64,000 bases of DNA from Phlebiopsis flavidoalba (lineage: Eukaryota; Basidiomycota; Agaricomycetes; Polyporales; Phanerochaetaceae): contig JAOCPU010000001.1 of the NCBI GenBank assembly GCA_035772785.1, positions 3,215,817 to 3,279,816 on the forward strand. The letters are read 5' to 3'. The notes under the pieces were generated by a model. It did no database searches and was not told where the DNA came from. It saw only the letters and a list, made by a program, of their open reading frames with translations. A program made the position numbers and the translations under genes. Of this stretch, positions 11,202 to 23,911 are shown in pieces (the stretch's first letter is position 1; each line of letters begins with the position of its first letter).

Positions 11202-14200
11202 ATGCCCTAGGCCGTTTAGCAAAAACGCTTGCTGCAGGGACCGCTACCCCCTCCTCTCCCCAACCGCGCTCGCTTAAGGCCCGCCGTTGTCTGCGCGACT
11301 AGGCCCCGGGCCAGGGTTTGACACATTCATTGGTCTCAATTCGTCGCCGACACAGAGCAGCTCGTGATCTGTGCCGCAGCTTCTCAACTCGCTGCGACAT
11401 CGCCGAGAAAGGAAGGCCCTGCCGCCTATCTCTCCAGCCTGCCGCCGAGGCCGTCGTCAAGGCTCTCGGCGACAAGAAGTCGCCCCGCAGAGACGACCGC
11501 GACAAGGTGCGGCTAAAGGCGGTAGCCATTTGTTGCGCAGCAGAGAAAATGTCCCAACCGCCATCCGCTCACGCTGTCAGTTAGCCCATTTTCATCGGAA
11601 TAGTGGCCAATCTATGCTGCTCTCCTTGAGACTTTCGCCGACAAGATTGTCCCGCTGTCAGGACAGCGGCGGTATGCGGTGGAGGTCGGTTCGTACCTGT
11701 ATCGTCTCCGCTAATGAACCCATCCAGGGCAACCAAGCTTGTCCTCCCTGCTCTTCTTCACGAAATCAAGACCGACCAAGAAAGTGGCAGATTAAGACAC
11801 GGCTTACTCTCGTGCACCCCCCCCCCTCGTCGTTCTTGACCAGCTGCATTTGCATCCCGGTCACGCGCCAATCTCCCAGATTGCCAAGGCTACCCCTGGA
11901 CATTGTCCCCGTTCTCAGCTCTGCCGAGGCTATCTGGGACACGAAGCGGACGTGAAGAAGGCTTCTCGTGCTACGCTCGAAAAGGCCACAGGTCTCATTT
12001 CGAACAAGGTCTATCGACACGCTTCATTCCTGCTCTCATAGATTCTCTGATCAACCCGTCCGAGAAGGTAGTTCCCACCATCGGAACTCAACCCTCTTCG
12101 GCAACGACATTCGTTTTCCGAAGTAGATTCGCCAACTCTACTCGCTCATGGTCCCCCTCCTTTTAACTCGTGGCCTTAACAACCGAGAAGTTGACGCGCG
12201 ACTAAGCGTAAAGGTTGCAGTCATTGTCGACAACTATGGCCAAGCTCGTCGACTCTGAGGTCACCCGTCCGACCCTTCATTCCCAAGATCCTTCTCCGGT
12301 TTGATCAGGGTCTTTCGTCGAGAGCACACATCGGTGACCCCGAGCCGCGCGCTGGCGTCGTTGGGACGTGCGATCCGCTACGACCCTGCGCCAGGTCGGC
12401 AACGTCCCCACCGGGCGACTGGCTCCAGACCCTCCCACCCATCAAGCTGGCTGACGAGAAGACGCTCGCTCACACTCTCTCATCGCCATCTACAAGAAGG
12501 CTGGCGCGCCAACCCCGTAACTTCCGTTGCGAACACCGAGACCATCTACGCCTCGAACCTCGCTGCCAACCTCGTCATCGCCAAGGAGTTCGACACCGCT
12601 CAGTGGCAGACCCTCGTCCCCGTACATCAAGTTCCTCACCGCCAACCCCCGACCCCGTCACCATCGTCAACGACTGGGCTGTCAAGTCTGCCACGATCGG
12701 CGATGAGGGTGCCGACGATAACGAGGATGAGGAGGAGGGTGAGGACCTTGTGCAACTGCCATGTTCTCGCTGGCGTACGGGGTGCCAAGATCCTGCTCAA
12801 CACCGCGACGCTCCGTCTCAAGCGGGGTGGCACCGCTACGGCTTCTGCGGTCGCAACGGTACCGAGGGGGGGGAGACCGGCAAGTCGACCCTCATGCGCC
12901 ATCCCAAAACAAAAGAAGCCAGAAAACAAAAAAAAAACCGAAAACAACAAAAAAAAAACAAAAAAAAGAAAAAGACCAACAGGAAAGAAAAAAAAAAAAA
13001 AGAAAAAAAAAAAAAACCAGGTCGCCAGGTCGAGGGCTTCCCGTCGCCCGACGACGGGTCCGCACCTTCTACGTCGAGCACGACATCGACGGTTCCGATG
13101 AAGACACCTCTGTTTCTCGAGTTCATCTGCAACGACAAGCGTATCCAGGCTGAGCGTGAGGAAGATCATCGAGGCCCTCGCGGTCCGTCGGCTTCACCGA
13201 TGAGCGCCAGGCGCAAATCCATCGGCGCTTCTTCTCGGTGGTTGGAAGATGAAGCTCGCGCTCAGCCCGCGCGATGCTCTTCAAGGCCGACATCCTCATT
13301 GCTCGATGAGCCTACCAACCAGTTTGGACGTCGTCAATGTCGCTTGGCTCGAGAACTACCTCATCAGCCTCACGACTTGCACTTCCAGTACGTTCTGAAA
13401 CATAATCCTCTGTTTGCTTTTTTTTTCTTACACTACATTGCAGTCATTGTCTCGCACGACTCTGCCTTCCTCAACAACTCCATTACCGACGTCCTTCACC
13501 TTAACCGCTTTCAAGCTCCGTCGATACAAGGGCAATCTCGAGTCGTTCATGAAGGCTGTTCCCGAAGCCCGCTCGTACTACACTCTCGAGGCGGGCCGAG
13601 GACTACCAGTTCAAGCTCCCCCGACCCCCCTCTGCTCGATGGTGTCAAGACCAAGGAGAAGTCACTGCTCAAGATGCGCAACGTCGGCTTCAAGTACCCG
13701 AGCCAGACGAAGCAGCAGCTCTACGACATCACTCTCCAGGTCTCCCTGTCGTCCCGTGTCGCTGTCCTCGGACCCACGGTTCCGGAAAGTCGACCCTCGT
13801 CAAACTCCTCATCGGCGACACCGAGCCCAACTGCGGCGGTGAGGTCTGGAAAGCACCCTAACCTCGTCATCGGCTACGTCGCCCAGCACGCGTTCCACCA
13901 CATCGACCAGCACCTCGACAAGACCCCGCTCGAGTAACATGCTCTGGCGCTACCAGACTGGCGAGGATCTCGAGTGAGATGATGAAGGGCTCGCGCCAGA
14001 TCTCCGACGAGGAGTCAGCAGAAGATGAAGGAGGGCTTCGACCGTCATTGTCGAGGGCCAGAAGCGTCTCATCGACGAGATCCTCACGCGCAAGAAGCTC
14101 AAGCAGTCGTACGAGTACGAGATCTCGTTCAACGGGCATGTCGTCGTCCGAGAAACATCTGGATGCCCCGTGACGAGCTCATCAAGCGCGGTTTCGAGAA

Positions 14201-14796
14201 GAAGGTCCTCGAGGTCGACACCCGCGAGGCCCAGCGCCTCGGTCTCCTCCGCCCTCTCGTTCCGTCGCGAGATCGAGAAGCACTTCGCTGACTTCGGCCT
14301 CGACGCCGAGTTCGTTCTCGCACAACACCATGCGCGGTCTTCTCCGGTGGTCAGAAGGTCAAGGTTGTCCTCGGTGCCGCGACATGGCGCCGCCCGCACA
14401 TCATGTGCCTCGACGAGCCGACAAACTACCTCGACCGACGCGCGAGTCGCTCGCCGCGCTCATCAAGGCGCTCAAGGAGTTCGAGGGCGGTGTGCTCGTC
14501 ATCACACACGTTACCACAACCGCGACTTCTCCGAGTCTCTCTGCAAGGAAGTCTGGGCGATGCGCGACGGGCACCTCGAGGCGTCAGGCCATAACTGGGT
14601 CGAGGGCCAGGGCTCCGGCCCCCGCATTGACAAGAAGGCAGGTGAGGAGGAGGACCAGTACGATGCTATGGGCAACAAGATTGAGACGAAGAAGGCGAAG
14701 AAGATGACAGCGGCTGAGGCGCGCGCAAGGCCAAGAAGGACCGTATGGCACGGCGCAAGCGGGGTGAGGAGGTCTTCACAGAACGACGAGCTATGA
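11202..14796 (+). CDS. Translation elongation factor 3 (ABC-F ATPase), interrupted
   Basis: Fungal eEF3 is a cytosolic ribosome-bound ATPase that helps eEF1A delivery and releases deacylated tRNA. The first recognised exon reads [12 protein letters not shown] just after an acceptor at 11201. HEAT-repeat segments follow (for example [17 protein letters not shown] near 12210-12260). ABC domain 1 has CGRNGT near 12850, the signature [16 protein letters not shown] near 13230-13275 and LLDEPTN near 13300. A clean intron lies at 13388-13443. ABC domain 2 has [14 protein letters not shown] near 13785-13820 and [11 protein letters not shown] near 14405-14436, and the lysine/arginine-rich tail ends NDEL with the stop at 14794-14796. 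The protein is essential in fungi, yet the gene shows many frame changes and three low-complexity insertions (near 11816, 12862 and 12903). The start codon is not resolved. Confidence 0.92.
12903..13018. repeat. A-rich insertion inside the first ABC domain of eEF3
   Basis: About 115 nt of almost pure A with scattered C and G separate the codons for KSTLMR(A)I from [10 protein letters not shown], residues that are adjacent in eEF3 proteins. Read in frame it gives a lysine/glutamine/asparagine tract with no parallel in the family. There are no convincing splice sites bounding it. It is best explained as an assembly or sequencing artefact, or less likely as a real insertion. Confidence 0.75.
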
Positions 14797-15180
14797 TTGT
14801 ATCCTGTCTTTTCTTTTTCGTTGTCGTCGTCTCACCCTGGATTGTTGTCGTGCATGCTGTCTCTGTTTCTGGATGTTGCTTGTCTACTAATTGTATCACG
14901 TTCTGTATTCGTCGTGTCTATAGCATCTAATGGATCTACTGTCTGATATTCTCTCGTAACTTGCCTGCAGTGGGAAGTTGAAGTGATCAAGATTCAGACG
15001 CGTGCACGTGACCGACATTCGAACGCGCTGGGAAGAAGGGAGTCTACATCGATCCCTTACAGTGCACTCAACTTCCGAGCAACGACTTCGTTGTCGTCTA
15101 ACATATGGGTTGGGATCCATAAAATACTCCCGTGAATACGGCTAATTTGCAGGTTGTATAAGCATACCGGCGTATTGAAC

Positions 15181-16528
15181 ATGGTGAGGTGAGGAAATCG
15201 ACTCGTAAATATAGTGCTAATCCAAGTTGTTGGTAGGACTTCTTGCCAGTGAGCGATTCGCAGTCCACCCGCCCGCATCCCGCTGTGGCAAGGCTACCTC
15301 CAGAGCTCTTGGAATTCATTCTCAGCAGCCACGTCGATGCCACAATGACACGCGAAGAGCCGACTCTAGATCTGAAGTCTTGTACTCTTGTCTGTCATAC
15401 GTGGCGACCGCTCGCCCAACGTTACCTTTTCCGCGCCGTCAGCTGCATCGTAAGTGCGGAACCCTGCCCGACCCGACAGCGAAAAGGAAACATAAAATTC
15501 TGCGGCAATTTGGAAGATTCTTTGCTGTCCACAAGGACATCGCCCACTGGGTCCAGACGCTTCACCTCGAGACTCATAGTTCTACTGAGCACTATGCGCC
15601 CGAAGTTTTTTGTTCGATATACTAGCGATCTTTAATCACCTGGAGGTTCTCTCTCTTTTCGACATTTTTTGTCACGCCCTACCCAAATCTCGCACCAACG
15701 CCGGCTCCGGTCGAACTCTTCAAGCCGCTGCGTTCTCTCTAGGTACGGAGTGGCCAACGGAAAAACATGACGATAGAAAAGGATGTCGTCCGCCTTCTGG
15801 GCTACTTTACCGCTATTGAGCACGTCGGCATCAACTTGTACGTTTGCCAAACACCTCTGTGGTTCACAGAAGTGTATGGGCCCCACCCATCTTGCTTGTG
15901 CGACCACGCTTGTCGCTTGAAGGTCATCCGGGAAGCCGTTTGCTTTATCGCATCTTGTCATCCGTCTCAGCACGTACCCTTCGTTCTATCAAAATGGTGG
16001 ATATCTGTGAGGAAAATGTTTGGGAGCAGCTTCATCCTTTGCTCCTGGCTAGTGGGCTCAATCTGGAGAATCTAGAGCTAGAGTTTAATTGGCCTTGCTT
16101 AGGTAAGACTGTCTCCATTGTAGCTGACTCGAACATACGTCTGATTTCTATCACAGCCATGCACGACGGAACAGCTTTGCTCGACTTCTCACGCTGTTCG
16201 TTCCCTCCGCACGCTCACATTGAAACTTCGACGCCATTCGTGGTTCTTCTTCTAGGATGACATCTGGCGCATGATCGACACACTATCAGCAAAGTCTAAC
16301 ACGATGCTCGAAGGCCTGACCATCCACCATTCGGTGGAAGGAGAAGATGTCCTCGAGAAGGCATGGCGTACTCTAAACGTCGGCTTGCTGCGCAGTGTGC
16401 GATCGACGCTCACTGCGCTTGCGGAGCGTCAGCACTTCCGACGGTTCGTCGTCGTTGGTGAGCAAGATTCATATCAGCCCGGGAAAGAGCAAGAAATCTT
16501 CCCCGCGGTATTGGATTTTTTTTTGTGA
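15181..16528 (+). CDS. F-box domain protein with weak leucine-rich repeats
   Basis: Probably a substrate adaptor of an SCF ubiquitin ligase; the substrate is unknown. A one-codon first exon fits well: ATG at 15181-15183, GTGAGG donor, and GGTAG acceptor at 15232-15236, giving MDFLPVSDSQS. The F-box follows as LPPELLEFILSSHVD and LKSCTLVCHTWRPLAQRYLF (about 15290-15440), the usual basidiomycete form. Later pieces such as DIAHWVQTLHLE (about 15540) and FNHLEVLSLFDIF (about 15630-15670) look like leucine-rich repeats. The last frame ends with a stop at 16526-16528. Several frame changes occur, some explained by small introns and some not. Confidence 0.7.
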
Positions 16529-17080
16529 AGCGCAGCCTTCCGTAGTATGACCGTGTGCTAGGTCATTTCAAAGGAGAAGGTACATTAAATGACCACTGGA
16601 CTTTGGCTCATAATGAGTCGTCAGTACGTTGTTATCAGGGCTACGCTTTTCATCTCGTCAACAATGAATCCGGACCCCCTGGCTCTTCACACATGCTTGT
16701 ATCCTGTATTTGAAGCGGGGAACTTATCCCGATGATTTTGTCTTGTGGCAAATCTTATCATAATTTTAAGTATCAACAGCGCTTACGACGGGCGCGCGGC
16801 ACGCTCTCTCGCCTGGCTGCTGCGTCGACCAGTGTTTTCCTTCCGCCACAGCCATCCTCCGTTCAAGTCTTCTGAAAAACTGTTATATCCACATTCGTCG
16901 TGCCAAGATGCTTGGAAGACCGCATAACCGCGTCCCAGCGGTTATCGTGCGTAAATGGGCTGATGGGCTTTCCTGCTTCGGGTGGATTTCAACGGGGACG
17001 TCATACTTGTCTTAGACTTGAACCACGACCATCTCGTCTCGCCTCTCACGCTCGTCGTTACGACACAGAAACGATTTTGA

Positions 17081-18519
17081 ATGCCTTACTATGACCCATC
17101 ACTAGCCGGCGTGGATCCGGAACACACATTCTCAAACCATCCACTCTACCAACTTGTCTCACGAGACGCTCGCTCTGCCCTCACGCCTACCCCGACGCAG
17201 AGAACTACGTTGATTGTAGCGGCATGCTACGTTCTTGCCATTGCGATTCTTTGGTGCGTGTATAGATATCTTATTCAGATTGATGTTGGCTTCATGGAAA
17301 CGCTTCAGGCATGTCCCTTACCTGACGCTCATCCGTAAGTTGTGTCTTCGGAACTTTCCCCCTGTTCGTAACTGAAGGTTCGACCAGTATATCCTTTCAA
17401 GTGAGTCTTTTCTACACGATAGAGGCAACGCGGGGAACTTATGGCCCGTGATAGACTCCTGACGGTCGGGTTTCATGAAGTGAGTCTTAACAGCCTCCGA
17501 AGGCGCGATTGAACCTTACGTCTTAATGATTTGCTAGATGAGCCATGCCATTGTCGGCGGTCAGTACTGCTCGTGAAACCAGAGGATGAACGATGTATAC
17601 TGAGACGAAGCCCCCAGTGCTCACCTGCGCCAAGATTCATTCCATTGAGTTAGACCGTGAGTACTTTCAGCGGCTTTCCATGGAGCGGATTCCGATACAT
17701 CACCTCGTGCAGCGGACGAAGGCGCGCCACACATATGTCTGGCGGCATTCCCTGGCTCACGCTTCCGGCTGGGTATCTTGGCTCGAGCTTCATCGGAGCT
17801 TGCCTTATCACCTGCGGCTTCGACGAGAATGCCAGCAAAGTCGCGTGCTTGGTGCTCGCGGCATTCTTTCTGTTTACATTGTGGTGGGCGAGACGCGAGA
17901 TTTTGTACGTCAACCCTCCCCTGTTCGACGTAGCTACAGGTATCCTGATTGCCGTATAGAACATGGATACTCATCCTGGGCATGTCGGGCTTGATTGTGC
18001 TGTTTTGGTTCGTGGCCGGTGGCGTCGCGCTACGTTACTTCGTATGGTTATATTTCTCAATATCGTTCGTCTCTAACATTGATTTAGGTCCTGTTTATCG
18101 GCGTTATGTCATGTCTCTATGTGTTATGGGATGTAATAGGTATACCAATACCCGCATACGTACAGGGGTTGTATACTCAAATTTATCACAGATGATACCA
18201 TCTCAAGGAAGGTGAACGGCTCGGACGCCTCCTCTTTTTGCCGAAATTTGCGGCTGCTGTCCGTCACAGAGTGTGTTCCATTCGCCGCTTTACCTCAGCG
18301 CCGCGCTTACACTCGTCCGTAGTCTGGGGTGTTATCTGGCTGTTGGTCGCATTCTGCTTCTTCGCCGCGGGTATTATTGTCGGGATTGTTGCCTTCAAAG
18401 TACGTCTTACACGTTTCTCACAGGCGATAGAATCTCGTGGCTGACACGGAGGGCAGCAATCGGCGGCGCAACAGGCAGAAGACTCAAAGCACTTCCCTCC
18501 CAGTACCGGGAGCTCATAG
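17081..18519 (+). CDS. Peptidase M50B-like integral membrane protein
   Basis: A multi-pass membrane protein of the M50B-like family, related to site-2-type zinc metalloproteases; the substrate is unknown. The ATG at 17081 begins MPYYDPSLAGVDPEHTF, then comes a first hydrophobic helix (VAACYVLAIAILW). The zinc motif HEMSH is split by an intron (17480-17537): His and Glu at 17474-17479, the second His at 17544-17546. IHSIELD and MSGGIPWLTLPAGYLGSS follow, then helices containing VACLVLAAFFLFTLWWARR, GLIVLFWFVAGGVALRYF and VWGVIWLLVAFCFFAAGI. The tail ends HFPPSTGSS with a stop at 18517-18519. At least six introns of about 50-60 nt are needed. Unlike its upstream neighbours it is nearly free of frame errors, so it is probably functional. 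Confidence 0.82.
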
Positions 18520-19221
18520 TGGGGCCCTTGACTTGGCTCCCGGTCCGATGTGGCTACTCGCAACGGTCACTTTATGTGCTCTTCTGCCCCGCGTCGCGTA
18601 GAGGGTCTTAATTGCAAATCGAGATATGGACTCCTTTACGACTTCGGACCGACAAATCGTACGCCCCTGCTACTATCTGTACACCACTGATGTTTGTAAT
18701 ATCGTTCATGCCACGGTGTTTGTCTGCCCTGCCACAACATGTGAGCTTTTAGGGAATCCATGACAAAGGTCCCCTCGCTGTATGTTATCAGGCTTAGTTG
18801 CCAAGCAACGGACGACGGTCAAGATGGGGTGCCATCGACCGTTATGCGATGATCATCTCTTCGTGCTCGATGGGGTGCTGACGCCGTGATAGTGAAAGCC
18901 GTCGCTGATTTTGATCTCATTAAGGCTCGTCGCTATCGTAGACGATGGTGACATTCTTCTATATCTTGAAGTCTTCACTTGACTATGAGGTAGAGAGCGG
19001 ATACTAGTCATAGAACTTATCACCTTGGCTTCGATGTGCCACGTCGAGTTGTATGGACGAGTTAGCCTACCATCTGAGGTGAGTAGAATGTACCAGTTTT
19101 TTTCGCCCACTGTGGATGACATTTGGGATAGAGTCCTGGCACCTACCTCCATCTCGCAGGCTTCGGTGGGCTTATCCGCATGGGGAGTCATCGTCATTCA
19201 TCCTCAGTAATTTTGCTTGCA

Positions 19222-20630
19222 GTGGTACTCATCCAAGACCACCTTTTGACGTTTTGGAGACGAGATGTCGTATGTTGGAAATATTGGCGCAAGCAGCCGG
19301 CTGTTTTGTACTTCGCCACTCGGTACATCAACTTAATCGCGGTGAGCTGTTTGTACTCCTGAGCATTGACGCCCCTTCACAACTGACCGCCTTGGCTTCC
19401 ATAGATACCATAGAGATCCTTTCTTACTTGATACCGGCATTACAGAAGAGGTGAGTTGCAGATTTTGTCGCGAGTTCTGAGATATTTATCACACCTTGAT
19501 TAGAGGTAAGAATCGTTCAGCATTAAGACAAATTAATGCTTATGCAAATTAGTTGTCGCACTTATCTTGTGTTCCATGAGATATCGCTCGGCGTTATACA
19601 AGTATTGGTTGGCAGTTAGTCGTTTTAACTCGTGGCAATTTAAAGTGACAAAGATGACAACCGCTGAGCGGTCGATTACAGTTATACAGCTTCGAAGGGT
19701 ATGGGCGCTATATGGGTTCTGTCACCAAGGGCGTGCTCGTTTTTGCTCTGCATGGGCACAGTCGTAGCTTTTTATATATGCGTTACCATCGTAAGTGCTG
19801 ATTTCACACCTAGTTGTAGCGGACTGCTAAAACCTTTCACGTTTAGTGGGCTTACGTAGACGCGAGCACAGACATCATCGTTGTGCGTGGATGTCGATCT
19901 ATGACTCACTCTGAAACGTGAGTTGAATGTTAACTTCCTTGATGCAAACTCTGATATGGGCAAACACATAGCACGATCCGTGAGTGCCGTGCCGAATCTG
20001 AAACGGGAGAGTTCAATTGTTAACGGAGCGCAAAGGTCAAGCGGCAGCATGGGAAGCTCAGTTAGCCTTTGATCTACTCATATTTCTTTTGACGTTTGCC
20101 AAAACATACAAAACTTGGCGCAAAGATGGAAATACTCTGAAAATATCTATCAATACACTGATGTTCCAAGATGGCATGTACCCTCTACCCTTTCAGCCAA
20201 CCATTGCGTACTAATGCCTCTTAGGTTCGGTGTATTTTGCGTGAGTTCCCAACACGTCTCGTTCAGGGGATCGGAACTCTCAACACACGATAGAATGATG
20301 ACGATGGTACAGATCGCTAATCTCACCAACCTATATGTACGCATCAACATATCGAGCTTTTTCCTTGTCTAATCCTCAGAAAACGATACTCAAGGCAAAA
20401 GAGGCGCTCAGCAGAGGTGACCTCGCCACCATGACGAGCAAGTACGTGCCTCAGCCCCTTTTTCTTCATTCTCGCTAAAGTCAAAAACAGTATCTCCGCC
20501 GTTTTAGCCTTAAGGCTTATATTGAACTTACGGCGTATGGCTTATGACCCACCAGATGCCATCCCCTCTGTTTGGTCCTCGAACATGGAATTTGGAACCT
20601 CTATCATTCTTCGAGCCGGGTTAGCGGAAG
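19222..20630 (+). pseudogene. DUF6533-type membrane protein, copy 1, degraded
   Basis: The DUF6533 family is a large group of fungal seven-helix membrane proteins of unknown function. Recognisable pieces in order are VVLIQDHLLTF and KYWRKQPAVLYFATRYINLI (19222-19345), IQLRRVWALYG (about 19690-19720), AAAWEAQLAFDLLIFLLTFAK (about 20043-20105, the conserved WE..L.FD..IF helix) and MTSN, intron, ISAVLALRLILNLRRMAYDPP (about 20430-20560). The conserved acidic DDE after the LLTF motif is replaced by RRD. Frames change between pieces and some helices are missing or unclear. Because neighbouring genes also show artificial frameshifts, part of the decay may be sequence error. Confidence 0.6.
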
Positions 20631-21799
20631 AAATCAATATCAATGCGCCGTTTCTCGCCAGGCTCTGTCTAACTTCATGACTGGACGAGAGCTTGGCTTA
20701 GCGTACCCGGGTTTCGGTTCCAAGTGCGACTCGTATTTCACTCTTTTCATTATTCTACAAACCAACCCAAATCGTCTTCCAGAGCGGTCGGATTCTCACA
20801 CATAGGCTGTGAATGAGCTCTTATCATCCAGAGACGCCTAGTCGATGTCAACTAGCATATCTCCATCCCCGATACCTTGCCTTTTACAACATAATTGCTA
20901 CATGTTTTCGATCTCTTCGTTGCTTTAAGAGCATTTGACCCTAGGTTTTTGAAAGTCGTTTAAACAGGAGTAGTCGCCCACGCAACGCAAGTGAGATTGT
21001 ACGTCTGATTCTCTCCATCATCCATCGACCGGTGGCACCTCTATATTTGCCAGAATCTGATCCTCATCATCTACAGACGATTAACTGTCACTCGCCAGAT
21101 TACATCCGTCGCGACCCTGGAGTTTGTTAAACTCGTTTCCTCGTGTTTGCACTGGTGCAAGTATTATTTTATAACGTGTCGGAAAATATGTACACACTTA
21201 CGTTGACATCATAGCCAAGTTCTTCACTCCGTAGCCGGGATTCTGGTTACGCAAGTGAAATATCAGCTCGGGTAACGCATCCATCCAGCTGGGTATCTTC
21301 GAAAGAAATGACCAGAAGGTCAACTGGGCGCTCCGAACTCTGTGACCTCTATTTACGAGGCACTCAGACATGATCGTGTCTGTCATAATTATTTCAATGA
21401 TGATTGTAGCCTCATATCGTGTCTTCCCATCTCTAGGCACTATAACGTCAAACACCGGCCTGATACGATGATGAAGAGCTATAGAGATGGTGGAAAGGAG
21501 TCAAGAGACCTCCATACATAGTCTCTATCGCTACCCGCTTCACGTGTGCTATTGGCTGCGGGTCTCTTACTATACTGCTGGCTCAGTTCAAGTCTGTTCT
21601 ATCCATGATAGTCACAGAGCAAGCTCAGACGTTGTCGCTGTCAGTACTCTTAATCAGAGTGTATTCGAAGGTGTATCAGGAGCTAATGCTCACGGCCCCT
21701 AAGGTTTTACAGCTGACTGCTTCAACATCGCTGGCGTAGGTGAGTGTACTGCGCCCCACGCTATCGGCGGACGATAACTCAACTGACTCGTTCATTCAT

Positions 21800-22980
21800 A
21801 GCAATAGTGGTCTACGACTTTACTCTCACATTTGGTGGAGAGGTTAGGCACGCCTGGAGCAAGCGCTACCATCATGGACTTGTTCTCTTTTCTCGCGAGT
21901 CGATATTTCAATTTGTTTCTTGTAGGACATCACGCTTTATCAGTTTCCTTGCACTTTGCTAACCCAGAGCAGAGCATTGTAGGTATCGTGATATTACTCG
22001 TTGGGTCACAAGATTCGAATGTTCGTCTATTCTCTTTCCACTGGCATATATATATGAATTTCAGGCTAAAATTGCATCATTACAGAGGTACGGACTTTCC
22101 GAGAAAAACTTGAGATCATCGCTGAACATGCGCAAATGTCTTTAGCTGTAAAAAGAGCGAACTTTTTCGCGAATTAGGTGTTGGTGCAGTTCAATTCATG
22201 GGATGGAGTACGTCAAGTATACGGGTTTAATTTCAACACCTCATCAGTATACTAACTCAAGCCTGAGTCATACAGTTCCTAAGAGTGCGCGCTGTGTACA
22301 ACGGAAGCGTCGTAATCACACTGTTGCTACTTTTGAATGGAGGCACCATCGGTTTCTTGTTTTGGGTGCGTGTTACGCGCCTCTGTCTACTACCCATGAA
22401 GGCTCCATGTAAGTAATGCTCGTGGCTAGTATGCATCACTGCATAGTGGGGAAATTACCTACGTACCCCCGGGATGCATTGCGATACTATCTAGCGAGGC
22501 TGTGAGTAATTTTGATTATGATCCGGAATAGTTTACTTCTTTGCTGACGAGATATTTAGAGCTACCCGTGAGCGTTTAATGTCGGACCATTTGCCTGTGT
22601 AATATGAGCTAAAACGTCGGGCATAGGCATTTCCGAACCTTGGATCGCCTTTGCAGTGTACGATACATTGGTTGTTTGTACTAATTTCAGTAAAAACATA
22701 CGGTTCTTGGCGCTTGGATGCTCACACCGATAGACCTACTACTTTGGGGGGGCATTGGTATTTCAAGGCGGTATGTGGGTAGCTAACTCGGGTGTAAACG
22801 CTACTCACCATAATTTTAGGGATTGTTTACTTTCCGTGAGTAAATGTTTGATAACTCTACTACAGACATGTACACACGTTCCACTTCGCAGGCTCATAGC
22901 GTTATGTCATTGCGCCAACATATCCAGTTATTATGTAGGTATTCAACATGTGTTGACACCGAGAGCTGACTTTTGACTCG
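21800..22980 (+). pseudogene. DUF6533-type membrane protein, copy 2, degraded
   Basis: The N-terminal signature reads AIVVYDFTLTFGGEVRHAWSK (about 21801-21860), matching the family pattern (V)YD(Y/H)xLTFxxEVxxxW. Then come VIQFLRVRAVYNGSVVITLL (about 22271-22330), typical of the third or fourth helix, and a piece with KTYGSWRLDAHTDRPTTL (about 22690-22745) that corresponds to the region after the conserved LxFDxLIF helix. A possible first exon is MSTSISPSPIP at 20847. Frame changes and lost segments suggest a pseudogene. Confidence 0.55.
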
Positions 22981-22998
22981 GTTCAAATGTAGATCTTG

Positions 22999-23040
22999 CC
23001 TTTTATTTTTTTTTTTTTTTTTTTTTTTTTTTATTTTTTT
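22999..23040. repeat. Poly-T tract
   Basis: About 40 nt of T interrupted by two A residues, just after DUF6533 copy 2. It could be the tail of a retroposed sequence read on the minus strand, or simply low complexity. No flanking duplication was seen. Confidence 0.8.
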
Positions 23041-23911
23041 GGTATGTGCCATCTGTATAATCGCCAATACTTGGGAGCTTAATACAATACCGTCAACGAT
23101 ATTGTAGCCTTCTTTCAAAAGGAGACACGACCCCTATTACCAGCAGGTTCTAATATTTGTGGTGATTTCGAGGCCACACCGCTGAAGCTCATATTTTTAG
23201 CATAGCCCAGATACTAACATCCCGACTTATGCTACACCTCTACCGCTACGACAGCAAAAATCAAGACGAGTTCTCGCTACCAGTGCACACGACGATACCG
23301 GAGAATGGGATCTCTGGATACCGATACGGTGGAGTTTGATAAAGAAGTGTTCTATGCTGTTCGAGATACTTAGTGGTATCGTAGCTTGTAATCAACATGT
23401 GAACAACAGATGCCTCTCGATGGACTTTTTCGATAAAGAGATCAGTGGAACCTGATCTCAGGCTCGTTGAGCTTGAGCTCACTATGTGATGCGATGGAGT
23501 GACGTTAGCTATGCATGATGTCACCCGTAGTCCATTGGGTGCTGATATTGCACACTACTTACAAGCGTTGATCAAAAGCTCACATCGGATCCCGTTGCGC
23601 TCCTCATGGCAGGCCTCCCCGACATAGGATACCGATCGAACCTTATATGTGGTTCATCGCTGTAGGCCCTGGGAACCAACTTCAAATCCTAGACTCCGCA
23701 CTGGGTTGGTGCTCAACACTCAATGTCTTGTTCAGCTGTAGCTATGGCATGAGATTGGAATCACGAGGTAACTTTGGATAGCACACAGTGAGTATTAATA
23801 AAAGCCATCCAGAGCCGCTTTGATACTGCTCTAACAGTCTTTCCACACTCTTTTGGCTATTGATAACATCCCTATCTAGCTACTAACTTCTTTATTTGTA
23901 AGGCAATAACA

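Noticed and set aside
12636..13169. Long open frames on both strands through the A-rich tract, giving lysine-rich or phenylalanine-rich proteins
   Set aside because: They exist only because the tract lacks stop codons; the flanks are eEF3 in another frame.
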